In this document: in pieces, positions 25,244-34,779 of the stretch | Layout: each line of letters begins with the position of its first letter | Numbering within the stretch: position 1 is the first letter of the stretch | IMG/VR virus record: IMGVR_UViG_3300042349_000834 | Span: 1 to 64,000 of that record | Source of the DNA: a virus | Direction: 5' to 3' (one strand) | DNA: 64,000 bases | Translations under genes and position numbers: made by a program | The notes under the pieces: generated by a model | The model's input: the letters and a program-made list of their open reading frames with translations, nothing else | Database searches by the model: none | Told to the model about the DNA's origin: nothing

Positions 25244-26153
25244 CACAATTGCCTCCAAAGATATTGTAGAACATAGTTCCTGGTTTTATTTTTAACTTCA
25301 TATCAGTATTAATGTATAATTTTGCATTGTTCTTATCCATCATCTCTCTGTGTAGGTTTATATGGTCATTATCGTCTGTTGGTTCTGAAAAATTTCTGGC
25401 ATCAACACCTACATTGCATTTGCTGTCTTGACAAATTCCACACTTGTGCAAGCCCAAGTAGCTGCAACCCTTCATGCTCTTTAATCTGTATAGTCCCATG
25501 CCATTGAAACAAGACTGAACTGGTACTAGTTTGTCATTTGATCTAGACGCTTCAAATATAATTTTACTGAATGTCTTTGTGTGTTGTCTGTAGTCCTGCT
25601 TCGGATAATAGCAAGTAGAAAAAACATTATTGGCAAAATACGAGTCTTTGTGTCTTAATGCCCAGTAATCAAAGTAGTAAAAATCTTCATTGATACAACC
25701 CATCATGTCCCATTCATCAAGATCGTATTGAAAGCATGTTAAAATTCCATCAATGCTTATCTCCCAAAAAACTTCATCTAAATCACAGTGCAAAGCATAC
25801 TCATAAGTATTTTCTAGGCTGTTTTCAAATATGTATTTTAGAATAGAGTTTCTACAATAAGCTAATCTTTGTGTTCTAGAAGGCATTGTGTTTGCTAGAC
25901 CATCTTCCAAGATGATGTGTTTTTTTATTTTGCTGCTACTTTTTTTCCAATCTTTTAGTAGATTTCTTGTTTTGTCTGATGAATCATTTTCAAAAATAAT
26001 GCACAGTACATTATCAAAAACATCAGATATCTTGTCAATATTTGAAAAAGACTTTGCGAAATGTTCTTCTATGTTCCTTATTGAACCATAGATGATCAAG
26101 TTTGTTTTTTTAACCTTGTTTTTAGCTTCGTCTGGAGATGATATTTTTTTCAT
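25230..26153 (-). CDS. GT69-like glycosyltransferase (CAP59 type)
   Basis: A 307-residue protein. LCIIFENDSSDKTRNLLKDW is the strand-loop with acidic Asp pair, and SRTQRLAYCRNSILKYIFEN is the Arg-rich motif typical of cryptococcal CAP59/CMT1-like alpha-1,3-mannosyltransferases (GT69). YALHCDLDEVFWE provides the D-x-D-like acidic site. Cys-rich segments late in the protein (GICQDSKCNVG) are unusual. Donor probably a GDP- or UDP-sugar, but this is inferred. Confidence 0.7.
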   Translation of the reverse strand: MKKISSPDEAKNKVKKTNLIIYGSIRNIEEHFAKSFSNIDKISDVFDNVLCIIFENDSSDKTRNLLKDWKKSSSKIKKHIILEDGLANTMPSRTQRLAYCRNSILKYIFENSLENTYEYALHCDLDEVFWEISIDGILTCFQYDLDEWDMMGCINEDFYYFDYWALRHKDSYFANNVFSTCYYPKQDYRQHTKTFSKIIFEASRSNDKLVPVQSCFNGMGLYRLKSMKGCSYLGLHKCGICQDSKCNVGVDARNFSEPTDDNDHINLHREMMDKNNAKLYINTDMKLKIKPGTMFYNIFGGNCDVEK

Positions 26154-26184
26154 ATTTGTAGATTAGAAACCCATGTTTTTCTGC

Positions 26185-26994
26185 TTATGTTGAGAAATAT
26201 TGGATTACTTTATTGTTAAAACTTTCTTTTCTATTGTACTGATGAATAATTGAATACACCTTATTCAGATTGTCTGTGATTTTGATTCCGTCAATATTAA
26301 TTCCATGACTATTGATTAGCTTATCAGAAAAACCAAAACCAGCAGCTAACATCAGGCTAAAATTACTAGGAGCAAATTGATAGTTATAAGGATAAGGATA
26401 TTGTTTAGAATAGATTATTTTCATTAATATTCCTTGGTCTGATCCGGTAAAACAACGATGTGTCTTATCGTGTTCAGAAACAATTAGACTACAAATAATA
26501 TCTAAAGAAGTTTTGTCTCCTGCAATTATACCACTATTAATTATTGGCTCTTCTATAAAACGATCTGCTATCTCATAACCATAAACATTTTTAATAATGT
26601 CATAATTCCACTGTATATCTTTAATTAAAGCATTTTCAGACGACAAAACCAACCCAGATTGATACGTTTCTAAGTCTAAGAAAGGATCTTTTTGCAAATA
26701 AACATCTGTGCAATCACTCAGTATTATATGGTGATACGTAGTTTGACTAAGGTATTCTTTATATGCTTGAAATCTATCTATATAAAGGCTATCGATTTGT
26801 TTCTTGATTTTGACAATTGAAACATCGTAATCTTTTGCAAATTCTTTTATCTCTTCTCCCGAACCATCGTCAGAAGCATCTAGCAGAACAGTATCAAAGC
26901 TTTTATTTTTTAAGGAATAAGAGCTCTTTATAAACACCTTTATTCCTTCAAGAGATTTTACGTTATAAAAATAACCAATTAATAAGTTTTTCAT
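26185..26994 (-). CDS. Glycosyltransferase-like protein, GT-A fold
   Basis: A 269-residue protein. HHIILSDCTDVYLQKDPF supplies a D-x-x-D acidic site, followed by GLVLSSENAL and PIINSGIIAGDKTSL, the pattern of GT8/GT77-type enzymes. GSDQGILMKIIY is the typical later Asp-Gln step. It is coupled by 4 bases to the DUF1796 gene upstream. Substrates are unknown. Confidence 0.6.
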   Translation of the reverse strand: MKNLLIGYFYNVKSLEGIKVFIKSSYSLKNKSFDTVLLDASDDGSGEEIKEFAKDYDVSIVKIKKQIDSLYIDRFQAYKEYLSQTTYHHIILSDCTDVYLQKDPFLDLETYQSGLVLSSENALIKDIQWNYDIIKNVYGYEIADRFIEEPIINSGIIAGDKTSLDIICSLIVSEHDKTHRCFTGSDQGILMKIIYSKQYPYPYNYQFAPSNFSLMLAAGFGFSDKLINSHGINIDGIKITDNLNKVYSIIHQYNRKESFNNKVIQYFST

Positions 26995-27626
26995 AGTTTA
27001 CCAATCCAATTATTTAAAAATTGATTTATAACCCTTGTTCTATTGTGTAGATAAATTCCCCAGTATTTATTATTTTTTTGTGATTCCTCCAAAGAAAACT
27101 CTGGCATACTTTGGGAAAGATCATATGTCCGAATATCCAAGTTTTTTTCCTCTTCTATCGTACTTTTACATAAATTACAGTTTAGTATAAGATGCATTTC
27201 AAATTTAAGCTTGGGATTTTTTCTAGTTAAAAATTGATAAATGTTTTTTGACAACTTTATTTCATCTAGTTGCTCTGGTGTTGGCTTTGTTTTTAAAGAG
27301 GAACAATCAAAATGATGGTTAGAAGAATGGCCCAGCCTAATGAAAAGTAACTCATCGTTAACGGAATCTATTAATTGAAACAATCTCTCAATTCTTCTTT
27401 CATATTTTGTAATGTCTTTAGGAAAAGAATCATGCATAAAGCGAATATAGTCGGTAGAACTTTCTCCATCGTTAGGGAAAAAATTATCGAACTTATTTTC
27501 CAATAAAATATCTATTCCATAGTAAGAAACTACCCAATCAAAAGGATACGCTTCTTGTCTTATATTTTTATCTTTAAAATAACTGGCTAAAGAACAGTCT
27601 ACGCCTAAAGATACTATGTGTTTCAT
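26991..27626 (-). CDS. DUF1796-family protein (putative cysteine peptidase fold)
   Basis: A 211-residue protein whose start, VSLGVDCSLASYFKDKN then YPFDWVVSYYG, matches DUF1796: a Cys after S-L-G and a conserved P-F-D-W. A His/Asp pair in LGHSSNHHFDCSS could complete a papain-like triad. DUF1796 proteins recur in capsule and phage glycan clusters, where their job is unknown. Coupled to the GT downstream. Confidence 0.75.
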   Translation of the reverse strand: MKHIVSLGVDCSLASYFKDKNIRQEAYPFDWVVSYYGIDILLENKFDNFFPNDGESSTDYIRFMHDSFPKDITKYERRIERLFQLIDSVNDELLFIRLGHSSNHHFDCSSLKTKPTPEQLDEIKLSKNIYQFLTRKNPKLKFEMHLILNCNLCKSTIEEEKNLDIRTYDLSQSMPEFSLEESQKNNKYWGIYLHNRTRVINQFLNNWIGKL

Positions 27627-27640
27627 TTATAAATACCTGC

Positions 27641-27901
27641 TTAAGCTGGTGGTGCTGGTAGGGCCGTTCTTGTACAATTGCCACCCTCATTAACAAAACA
27701 ATACGCATCACCATTACTAAAAACAGTAAAACCTAACATCTGAGCCACGGTCTTAAATTCTTCTGAAACATCCTCATACTTGGTGGGACGATAAACAACC
27801 GCACCATTCATCCCAAGAAAAGTAAGATATCTTCTCACTGTATAACTAGTATCTTTTGGGATCTTAAAACCATCACTCTTGGTATATTCATCTTCTGTCA
27901 T
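27641..27901 (-). CDS. Hypothetical protein, 86 residues
   Basis: A small soluble protein without recognised family. It looks alpha/beta, ending in a short Cys-containing loop and a Pro-Ala tail (TALPAPPA). It shares 4 bases with the upstream gene and sits in a GT-rich stretch, so it may help a neighbouring transferase, but no motif supports that. Confidence 0.55.
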   Translation of the reverse strand: MTEDEYTKSDGFKIPKDTSYTVRRYLTFLGMNGAVVYRPTKYEDVSEEFKTVAQMLGFTVFSNGDAYCFVNEGGNCTRTALPAPPA

Positions 27902-28953
27902 AAAACTTCCTTTGGTAATAGGCTTACATAATAGCTTTTAAATTGTTCTTTAAAAGAATCACACTGCCCTAGCGCCGACAAGAAAGACTCAAGCATTCCT
28001 TGTTTATTTTTTGGATTGGTATTTTTTTGCCACCATTTCCATGCGTTCAAAGAAATGAAATCATAAAACTCTCTATCTTGAAGCTTAGCATATGCGTCTA
28101 CAAAAGACGACGGGCTTTGTAAATCAAATGCCACATAATGATAATCAGGAATCAGCGGGTCGGCATATCCGATCTCAAACTTGGGAGATATACACGGAAT
28201 ACATTGGGCAAAATATTCATATTCTCTGTAGCAGGCGAGTCCCAGGCCGGGAAGAGTTAATCCTATTCTAGATCTAGATAGTTTTTCTTGGTAGTCTTGA
28301 TACATTTTTTGAATAATAATATCTGCATAAACCAAGCCCTCAATACCTTTTGTTAAACCAAAAGGAACTGAACATAGACCAATATAAGACATCGGAGGAA
28401 AATATTTTTCAAGTAATCTGCAACTCTCTGAGCGTACCATACCAGTATCTCTATTTGTTCTATCTGTTCCAGTGAATATTAAGTTTATATCTTTGTCAAA
28501 ATTAGAAATCCAATTTTCACATGGCTTTGTTTTCCATCTTCCATATTCCCAGGCGTGTCCAACCCATGGTACAACCTTATGTCTACAGCCTCCTAAAGTT
28601 TTACTTTTTTCATCATTGTCAATTCCTATACCTTTGTTATTATAAAAGCCTTCTTTCTCTCTATACGCATATTTAACAATAAACCAAGCATCAAAGTCAT
28701 TTATAGCCGGAGTAATATAAGAAGTCTCTCTTTCATCTATTACAATAGGTTTACATCCCTCTATTCTGATAATAGTATAATGTTGACCGTGTGGATTCCC
28801 AAATTGTTCTTTTACGCATGGTCTGGAGTTGAGAGAGATTTTCCAGTCTAGTTTTGACTCTAGTTCTTTAAAAAGTATACGGTACATCCAATCTACATAA
28901 GGGAAAAAAGTATTCTCTGCTGATCCCCTCATTGCTTGAATAGTAACGTTCAT
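27898..28953 (-). CDS. GT47/exostosin-like glycosyltransferase
   Basis: A 351-residue protein. The C-terminal half, EKLSRSRIGLTLPGLGLACYREYEYFAQCIPCISP, has the Ser-rich start, the Gly-Leu repeat and the Arg-Tyr-Glu switch seen in exostosin-like GT47 transferases. LIFTGTDRTNRDTG lies in the middle linker. A GT-B fold with nucleotide sugar bound to the C-terminal half is expected. Coupled by 4 bases to the downstream gene. Confidence 0.65.
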   Translation of the reverse strand: MNVTIQAMRGSAENTFFPYVDWMYRILFKELESKLDWKISLNSRPCVKEQFGNPHGQHYTIIRIEGCKPIVIDERETSYITPAINDFDAWFIVKYAYREKEGFYNNKGIGIDNDEKSKTLGGCRHKVVPWVGHAWEYGRWKTKPCENWISNFDKDINLIFTGTDRTNRDTGMVRSESCRLLEKYFPPMSYIGLCSVPFGLTKGIEGLVYADIIIQKMYQDYQEKLSRSRIGLTLPGLGLACYREYEYFAQCIPCISPKFEIGYADPLIPDYHYVAFDLQSPSSFVDAYAKLQDREFYDFISLNAWKWWQKNTNPKNKQGMLESFLSALGQCDSFKEQFKSYYVSLLPKEVL

Positions 28954-29675
28954 TTAGTAATCTCCTTCAGAATACCAGTTTTATAGTATTCTCTAATAGC
29001 TTGGGCATAATCAGCCTTAGGAGGATCTCCTCCTTTATAATATTTATTTCTTAGGTCAATGGGGTGCCATTGATGATAAAGGTCTGTGTCTGTTTCTCGA
29101 AACACTTTTAATCCATTTTTAATACAATTGTAAAGGAATATAGTATCTTCTCCACCCCAACAATTCATAGAAATCCAAGGTGGCAACTTCAATAGATCTT
29201 TATGCCTAATCCATAAGTTACCCACACTCTCTAAAACCTTATGTCCATTCAACCCATCTTCTGCCAAAAAATATGGAGCAAAAAACCCGACAGCATTGTC
29301 CGTGTTAAATCTAGCCTCTATACGCTCAATAAAAGACTTTGTTACTATCACATCAACATCTAAATAGACTAAAAAGTCATCTTCAGTAAACAAATCACGA
29401 GAATAATTTAGACCCTCCCCCTTATCAAAAAATTCCGAATTTGTTTGAATTATCTCATAGTCTAGTTTGTCTTTTAATTTATTGGGCATCCAGTCGTATA
29501 AAGGATAGTCGTCAGAATGAAAATCATAAACATAAAGCTTATAATTAAATGAAGAGCTTGAGATAGCATTTATTATAGAATCTATACAATTAGGATAAAG
29601 ATACAGCGTTTGCTGCCCATCTATTATCTTAGATCTATTTTTAATAACTTGAAATATATTAATAGTCTGTGTCAT
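28950..29675 (-). CDS. GT2-type glycosyltransferase with galactosyltransferase-like C-terminal region
   Basis: A 241-residue protein. DFLVYLDVDVIVTKSFIER carries Asp-Val-Asp, the D-x-D motif. GEGLNYSRDL before it and WGGEDTIFLYNCI after it match GT2/GT7-like transferases, where W-G-x-E-D closes the acceptor site. It has no membrane anchor and would act in the cytoplasm. Substrate unknown. Confidence 0.72.
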   Translation of the reverse strand: MTQTINIFQVIKNRSKIIDGQQTLYLYPNCIDSIINAISSSSFNYKLYVYDFHSDDYPLYDWMPNKLKDKLDYEIIQTNSEFFDKGEGLNYSRDLFTEDDFLVYLDVDVIVTKSFIERIEARFNTDNAVGFFAPYFLAEDGLNGHKVLESVGNLWIRHKDLLKLPPWISMNCWGGEDTIFLYNCIKNGLKVFRETDTDLYHQWHPIDLRNKYYKGGDPPKADYAQAIREYYKTGILKEITK

Positions 29676-29678
29676 AAA

Positions 29679-29927
29679 TTACCAATTATAACGAACCCAA
29701 CTACCAAGAAAATCTGAGGTTTTATTTTTGATACTTTCAATTTCATTTAATAGCGTTGATTCTACTCTTTCAATCTTTAATATCTTTTCTACTAATTCGC
29801 CATTCTGTGTTTCTAGTCTCATTATGACCTGAAAACACAAAGAAAGCATCCTTTGGATTTCAGCATCCTGTTCTGTATTATTTGTTGGCTTATAATTTTC
29901 TAATAACTTTTTTATATCTTCGTACAT
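29679..29927 (-). CDS. Small coiled-coil protein
   Basis: An 82-residue, almost wholly helical protein with heptad-like spacing of Leu/Ile (VEKILKIERVESTLLNEIES). It ends in a short Trp-Tyr-Asn-Trp tail. It could be a structural adaptor between GTs, but nothing shows a partner. Confidence 0.55.
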   Translation of the reverse strand: MYEDIKKLLENYKPTNNTEQDAEIQRMLSLCFQVIMRLETQNGELVEKILKIERVESTLLNEIESIKNKTSDFLGSWVRYNW

Positions 29928-29937
29928 AATTGACTCC

Positions 29938-31125
29938 TTAATGTAAAACGCTTATTTCGGATAAACAAAGTTCTGAACATGGTCTATTTTTTGTATACAA
30001 AATAAATTTGATAGAGGAAAGCATAGTGTCTTCTGAGCAACTAATATAATCTTTAATATTAATAGAGTATGATGATACAAAATCTGTTTTGAATGGTATT
30101 CTTATTCGTTGAGTTTTTTGTTCTGTTTCATCATTAATAAATGTTAGCTCTAAATCAGTAGGTATTTCTTGTTCTGACATCCATCCTTTGATAATAATTT
30201 GGTCACTGTTTTTAATTAAAACATTGGTCTCTATATAAAAAATAGTCCAATCATATATTCCTGTTGTATTGCAGGATAGGTATTTCGTTCCGCTGTGGTC
30301 TTCTTTGATAAGAAGTTTTTTATAATCAGAGTTGACTACAAAAGAGTCCTTATAATAGCCACATGGATAAAATCCGTTTCCAAAAAAAACAGTTTTATCG
30401 CTATCCGGGGTGGGATATTTGGGCGACGGAAATAATAGTTCACACCTATGAATAAGAGTATTTCTTCTATCTGTGAAATTTGGTCTTGTTGAAATTTTAG
30501 AATCTATTTTAGCAGGAAGCTCAATGTATCCGTCTTTATCTGGGATTGGTAGGACCAGAGGTTTTTTACCAGATAGGTGGGTTGTTATATAACTAAATAC
30601 AATATCTTCTCCATTCAAATTAGTGTTGACATCATAAAAAACAACATCAGACAATTTACAATATTCAACAGCATATAGCTTATCGAAGCATGTCGTTCTA
30701 GTGAGAACAACATCTACTTCTGTTGGTTCTTTAACATTCTCTATTCTTCCTGGCCCCGGAGCACAGGTATATAATCCATTTTGAGGAATACGTCCTTCAT
30801 AAGTATAAATTCTAGAATAGTCTCTTTCAAAGTGATTAATTAGGTTTTTTATATTTTTTTCCGATAATAAGATATCGTCATCGTTTACTATAACACATCT
30901 ATTAGACGCTAAAAGAGCACCGATAAATCTAGTATTTAATCCAAAATCACTATTACAATTAATGGTTTTAACTTTGGATAAATTTAAATTAGAGACATAA
31001 AAAAACGAATTATTATTCCAAACAATTATTTCTTTAACGCAACTATACTCTTGATATGCGGATAAAATAGTATTAATATTTTCAGGTCTATCCCAAGACA
31101 TCATAACTATTGAACACTGTGTCAT
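29938..31125 (-). CDS. GT64/GT2-like glycosyltransferase with C-terminal beta domain
   Basis: A 395-residue protein. The first 130 residues form a GT-A domain: SIVMMSWDRPENINTIL, VKEIIVWNNNS, and CVIVNDDDILL with the D-x-D motif. The last 120 residues (KGWMSEQEIPTDLELTFIND and so on) look like a beta-sandwich, possibly carbohydrate-binding. GT64-like enzymes transfer N-acetylhexosamines. Overlaps its neighbours by 1 base. Confidence 0.6.
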   Translation of the reverse strand: MTQCSIVMMSWDRPENINTILSAYQEYSCVKEIIVWNNNSFFYVSNLNLSKVKTINCNSDFGLNTRFIGALLASNRCVIVNDDDILLSEKNIKNLINHFERDYSRIYTYEGRIPQNGLYTCAPGPGRIENVKEPTEVDVVLTRTTCFDKLYAVEYCKLSDVVFYDVNTNLNGEDIVFSYITTHLSGKKPLVLPIPDKDGYIELPAKIDSKISTRPNFTDRRNTLIHRCELLFPSPKYPTPDSDKTVFFGNGFYPCGYYKDSFVVNSDYKKLLIKEDHSGTKYLSCNTTGIYDWTIFYIETNVLIKNSDQIIIKGWMSEQEIPTDLELTFINDETEQKTQRIRIPFKTDFVSSYSINIKDYISCSEDTMLSSIKFILYTKNRPCSELCLSEISVLH

Positions 31126-31952
31126 TATGAAGAGACCTTTTCTTCTACTATGAGAGGACTATTAAATAGAATATTTTTATTTTTCCCCCAGTAATGCACT
31201 ATTTTACATGTGGTGGAAGGGTCGTTTTTAAGAGTAGTTTGTAGTTTGTTTTCTTTATTTCTGTACCATTCATTTATCATAGATCCGGCCGTGTTGTGGT
31301 CAATAGTGAAGTTTTTGTGTGAGTAGTCATATTTGATGTGGTCTAAATAGCTTTTGATTATAGACTGATCAGTTCCCGGTATAATTTGATTAGAATTATG
31401 AAACCTAGGAATAAAATTGATAGACATAGCAAATCTATAAATTTTATCCCAGTTATATATTAGATGTTTTGGATCATTCATAATGAACACACCAGAATTA
31501 ATAAACGGAGGTAGAAAAATTGTTTCTGCTGGTATGTTTGGTTCATGGTCCAAGAAAAAAATTTGATCTTTGGTGGTTTCAAAAATACTGTTTAACTTGT
31601 CTATTGATCCTACTATAAATGCATCACAATCCATAAACAAAAAAGGAAAATTAATTTGAGTAGTATTATATAGTTTAAATAAGAAGTTATGGTTAGAAAT
31701 TACCATGTGTGCTTCGCAACCAAAATGAATACTTTCTGTGTGAGCAAATTTTTTGACTATCACAGATTTAAAAACACAGGTATCAGAAGATAGTATGGAT
31801 TTTTTGAGACCATCTGGAAGAGGTTTAAAACTATAAATATATACTGTGTCATATTTAGATAGCCATATTTTACATTGTTTGATCCAAGTGTAACATAGGT
31901 CAAAACTTTGTTTTTTTGACCAGTCATAGTTCATAATTGTAACAATATTCAT
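31125..31952 (-). CDS. GT8-like glycosyltransferase
   Basis: A 275-residue GT-A protein. PFLFMDCDAFIVGS is the D-x-D strand, and PPFINSGVFIMNDPK and PGTDQSIIKSYLDHI are the following steps of the GT8 family. A late IVHYWGKNKN resembles the GT8 C-terminal His-Gly motif that closes on the nucleotide sugar. No signal peptide. It is coupled by 4 bases to the large GT upstream. Confidence 0.7.
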   Translation of the reverse strand: MNIVTIMNYDWSKKQSFDLCYTWIKQCKIWLSKYDTVYIYSFKPLPDGLKKSILSSDTCVFKSVIVKKFAHTESIHFGCEAHMVISNHNFLFKLYNTTQINFPFLFMDCDAFIVGSIDKLNSIFETTKDQIFFLDHEPNIPAETIFLPPFINSGVFIMNDPKHLIYNWDKIYRFAMSINFIPRFHNSNQIIPGTDQSIIKSYLDHIKYDYSHKNFTIDHNTAGSMINEWYRNKENKLQTTLKNDPSTTCKIVHYWGKNKNILFNSPLIVEEKVSS

Positions 31953-33850
31953 TTTTCTGTACTTTCTTTGGCCGGTGCCGAGTCCTTATTTTTAGCAGAT
32001 GTCCAGCCCTTATGGAAAAGTATAGCTTCTGGATATTTTTTAATCAATCCCTTTTTACTTAAAAAGCTATCTTTTACAAATTCATGATATTCAGGATTAT
32101 TTTGTTTATTTACACACCACCAAGAAGGGTAAAAATATTTATGATTTAATATATTGACACTAATATCTGATTGCAAAGAATCAAACACAGACTGAACAAA
32201 ATCTGGCCCAGTTGCCGCTACAACTCCATGTTTTCTATTATTATCATATGAAATTCTCATTTGACCAATAAGATAAGCTATAATTGGATTCTGTATTGTT
32301 GCACCAAAAACCCCATTGGCACACCGTGTTGTGTTCTCATTTAAATATCCTTTGCCTATTTTTTTTCCTGTTTTTTCATAAGCAATTAGTATTCCGTAAG
32401 ATGTTAGGTGCTGGATACTCAATAAAGATTTATCACCTAACCATATAGTATCAGAATCTATAAAAATACCACCAAACTGATTTAAGATTTCTACTCTAGC
32501 AATATCGGACTTACAATCGTATTGTGTTTCTTTGTCAAAAAGATCCCTATTGATCATCTTGAGATTCTTCAACTTTGCATCATCCCATAAAATATATCTA
32601 AAACCAGGATACTGTTTCATATAATCTACAGAAAAAGTTTTCATCATCTTTTTAATTGGTATGGGTATTGGTCCACCGATCCATATTTGATGAATAACAG
32701 GAGGAATAGTCCATCTAAAATCTCTGAAATAGTTTTTAGCAAAGCCTACGAACTCTGTTTTATCCATGTTGGCTACAGTTTTATCCATCTGTTCTATAGC
32801 ATATATATCCATTGAGCTAATAGGGTCATCGTATCTAGTCTCTGGTGCTAGCCAAAAGTTAGGCCAGTTTTTGTTTCTTTTGGCCAGCATAAATTCTTTA
32901 GGAATATTATGACAAGACGGTAGTGGTTCTACTCCTGGAATATCAAACTGTATTTTTTTTCTAATCTTATAAATAGTCCTGTCTTTAGATCCATAGGATA
33001 AGCTTTTTAGATAAGTTGTGTCGTTAGACATATTTAAGTGATCGGGTATATTATGCTTAATAATTTCTTGATCAACTCTAACCATCTTTCCTAATTTAAA
33101 CGCTATCTGACTAAATTCATCATCACAATAGTATCCAGTGTAACAGGGGTTGTATATGGGTTTAATTTGATTATAAAGTTTATTGCCGATAATTGCTAAG
33201 GTATTAGTTTTTTTATTATCTCCTGTATCAAACCATAATACTCCGTCTAATCCTGGAAAATGTTTAATCATATTATCGATAATAATTTGATCATATCCAT
33301 ATTTTGTTACTATCATGTCATCAGAAGATAATATTAGTATATCAAATTGAACATGATCTATATGTAGATTGTACGCTTCTATTTTTGATCTGGTGTCCGC
33401 ATAACAAATAGTCAGATTATCATAAGAATTTAATTTAGCAATAATTTTAGGATTATTCGTTAAAATATCATTATTGTCAACAGTAACAATAAAATGAATA
33501 TTATCTTTATTTTGAGCATTCTCTGAAAAAGACTTAATAGAATCTAATAACTGTTTTGGTCTACTAAGAGTTGGAATTTTAATCAATATTTTTTTATTGA
33601 TACTAGATAATATTTCTGCATACTGGTCAGCATCTGTTTCTATTACCCTTGACCGAGCAAAGATCCTTTTTTCTCTATTTCCAAAGAATAGAAAATGCTC
33701 AATAGCACTTTTCTCGTTGTTTATTCCTGCTAGATTTAAATCTTGATTTTGCTCTAAATAATACTGCCAGTCAAAATTTTTAGGAAGTAGATGTATATAT
33801 TTTTGCACCTCTTTTTCTATGAGATGACTACTGATCCACTTATGAGTCAT
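31949..33850 (-). CDS. Multidomain glycosyltransferase: N-terminal GT cap, GT2-like domain, GT32 domain
   Basis: A 633-residue protein with three parts. Residues 20-65 (FDWQYYLEQNQDLN, GNREKRIF) match the short N-terminal module seen before bacterial GTs. Residues 80-250 are GT2-like: KILIKIPTLSRPKQLLDSI, IHFIVTVDNND and ILILSSDDMIV. Residues 380 to the end are GT32: IHQIWIGGPIP, YILWDDAKL, DIARVEILNQFGGIFIDSDT, where Asp-Ser-Asp is the metal site. Two transferase activities on one chain are inferred. Coupled by 4 bases to the genes on both sides. Confidence 0.78.
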   Translation of the reverse strand: MTHKWISSHLIEKEVQKYIHLLPKNFDWQYYLEQNQDLNLAGINNEKSAIEHFLFFGNREKRIFARSRVIETDADQYAEILSSINKKILIKIPTLSRPKQLLDSIKSFSENAQNKDNIHFIVTVDNNDILTNNPKIIAKLNSYDNLTICYADTRSKIEAYNLHIDHVQFDILILSSDDMIVTKYGYDQIIIDNMIKHFPGLDGVLWFDTGDNKKTNTLAIIGNKLYNQIKPIYNPCYTGYYCDDEFSQIAFKLGKMVRVDQEIIKHNIPDHLNMSNDTTYLKSLSYGSKDRTIYKIRKKIQFDIPGVEPLPSCHNIPKEFMLAKRNKNWPNFWLAPETRYDDPISSMDIYAIEQMDKTVANMDKTEFVGFAKNYFRDFRWTIPPVIHQIWIGGPIPIPIKKMMKTFSVDYMKQYPGFRYILWDDAKLKNLKMINRDLFDKETQYDCKSDIARVEILNQFGGIFIDSDTIWLGDKSLLSIQHLTSYGILIAYEKTGKKIGKGYLNENTTRCANGVFGATIQNPIIAYLIGQMRISYDNNRKHGVVAATGPDFVQSVFDSLQSDISVNILNHKYFYPSWWCVNKQNNPEYHEFVKDSFLSKKGLIKKYPEAILFHKGWTSAKNKDSAPAKESTEK

Positions 33851-34770
33851 GATCCTATATATGTATTATTGGCTATTTTTACATATTTTCTAGTGTGTGG
33901 TTTGGTTAAATGATTCCAAACTATAGTAAATGTGCCCTCATCTCTATGCAATAGTCTACCTCTTACTTGAATATCCTCTTCTAAAAAAACATATCCACTA
34001 TTTGTTATAGACAAATGCAGTTTATTCGTTGGAGATTTGGTATTTATTACACGAATAGTTTGATATTTTGCATAGTCTGTTAGTAAACCGTAGTGCTCAC
34101 ATATATAGCCAAATATTCTTTCTAGACTATGAGAGTATGTAGCTCCTTTATTGTCTCTGACATATCCGACTTCTTGTCTCAGAAGGGGATCTAGATAACT
34201 TATAGAGCCCTTATTTAAAAAATTGTTGTACAGACTACTTTTACCCATAAACATAGTACCAGCAGCGAACACTCTATTTTTTATGCTCTCTTTGGGTATT
34301 TGATAATATTGTAGGATCTCATCAATTTTGTTAGAGTTTGGACCCTCTTGATTTTTGAAGAGCAGAGCACGATGGCTAATTAAGCCAATTTTTTCGTGTT
34401 TTTGTAATCGATTAATGTTAGTATAAAAATTATTTCCATTATTTCCTATTAAAGAATGAAGAAGAACTTTTCTCCACTCTATTTTATTCATTAGTATACT
34501 TTTTTTAGAATGAATTTTTAGAAATATATCTTGTTTACAAGAATTATTAACAAAATCATTAATGAACGATAGAATATCAGCACCGGCATTAGGATAGTGA
34601 CTGATTTTTAGATGTGGAAAGCCGCGTTCTGCTAAATAAATTACTTCTTTAGTCTGAGTATCATGGCATAGTCCAAGATGAAGAACAATATTTTCTTTTA
34701 TTGGAGACAACAGACTATAAAATTCATCCCATAAATCTATATGATACAGCCACAGATAAACATCGACCAT
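33847..34770 (-). CDS. RgpF-type (rhamnan synthesis F) glycosyltransferase
   Basis: A 307-residue protein with the RgpF block order: NAGADILSFINDF, FLKIHSKKSILMNKIEWRK, RVFAAGTMFMGKSSL and THSLERIF-like YSHSLERIFGYI. RgpF-family enzymes build rhamnose-glucose polysaccharides and O-antigen chains. It is the most upstream gene of the first glycan block, just after the membrane-protein region. Function as a polymer-extending GT is inferred from the family. Confidence 0.75.
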   Translation of the reverse strand: MVDVYLWLYHIDLWDEFYSLLSPIKENIVLHLGLCHDTQTKEVIYLAERGFPHLKISHYPNAGADILSFINDFVNNSCKQDIFLKIHSKKSILMNKIEWRKVLLHSLIGNNGNNFYTNINRLQKHEKIGLISHRALLFKNQEGPNSNKIDEILQYYQIPKESIKNRVFAAGTMFMGKSSLYNNFLNKGSISYLDPLLRQEVGYVRDNKGATYSHSLERIFGYICEHYGLLTDYAKYQTIRVINTKSPTNKLHLSITNSGYVFLEEDIQVRGRLLHRDEGTFTIVWNHLTKPHTRKYVKIANNTYIGS

Positions 34771-34779
34771 AAGGAAATA

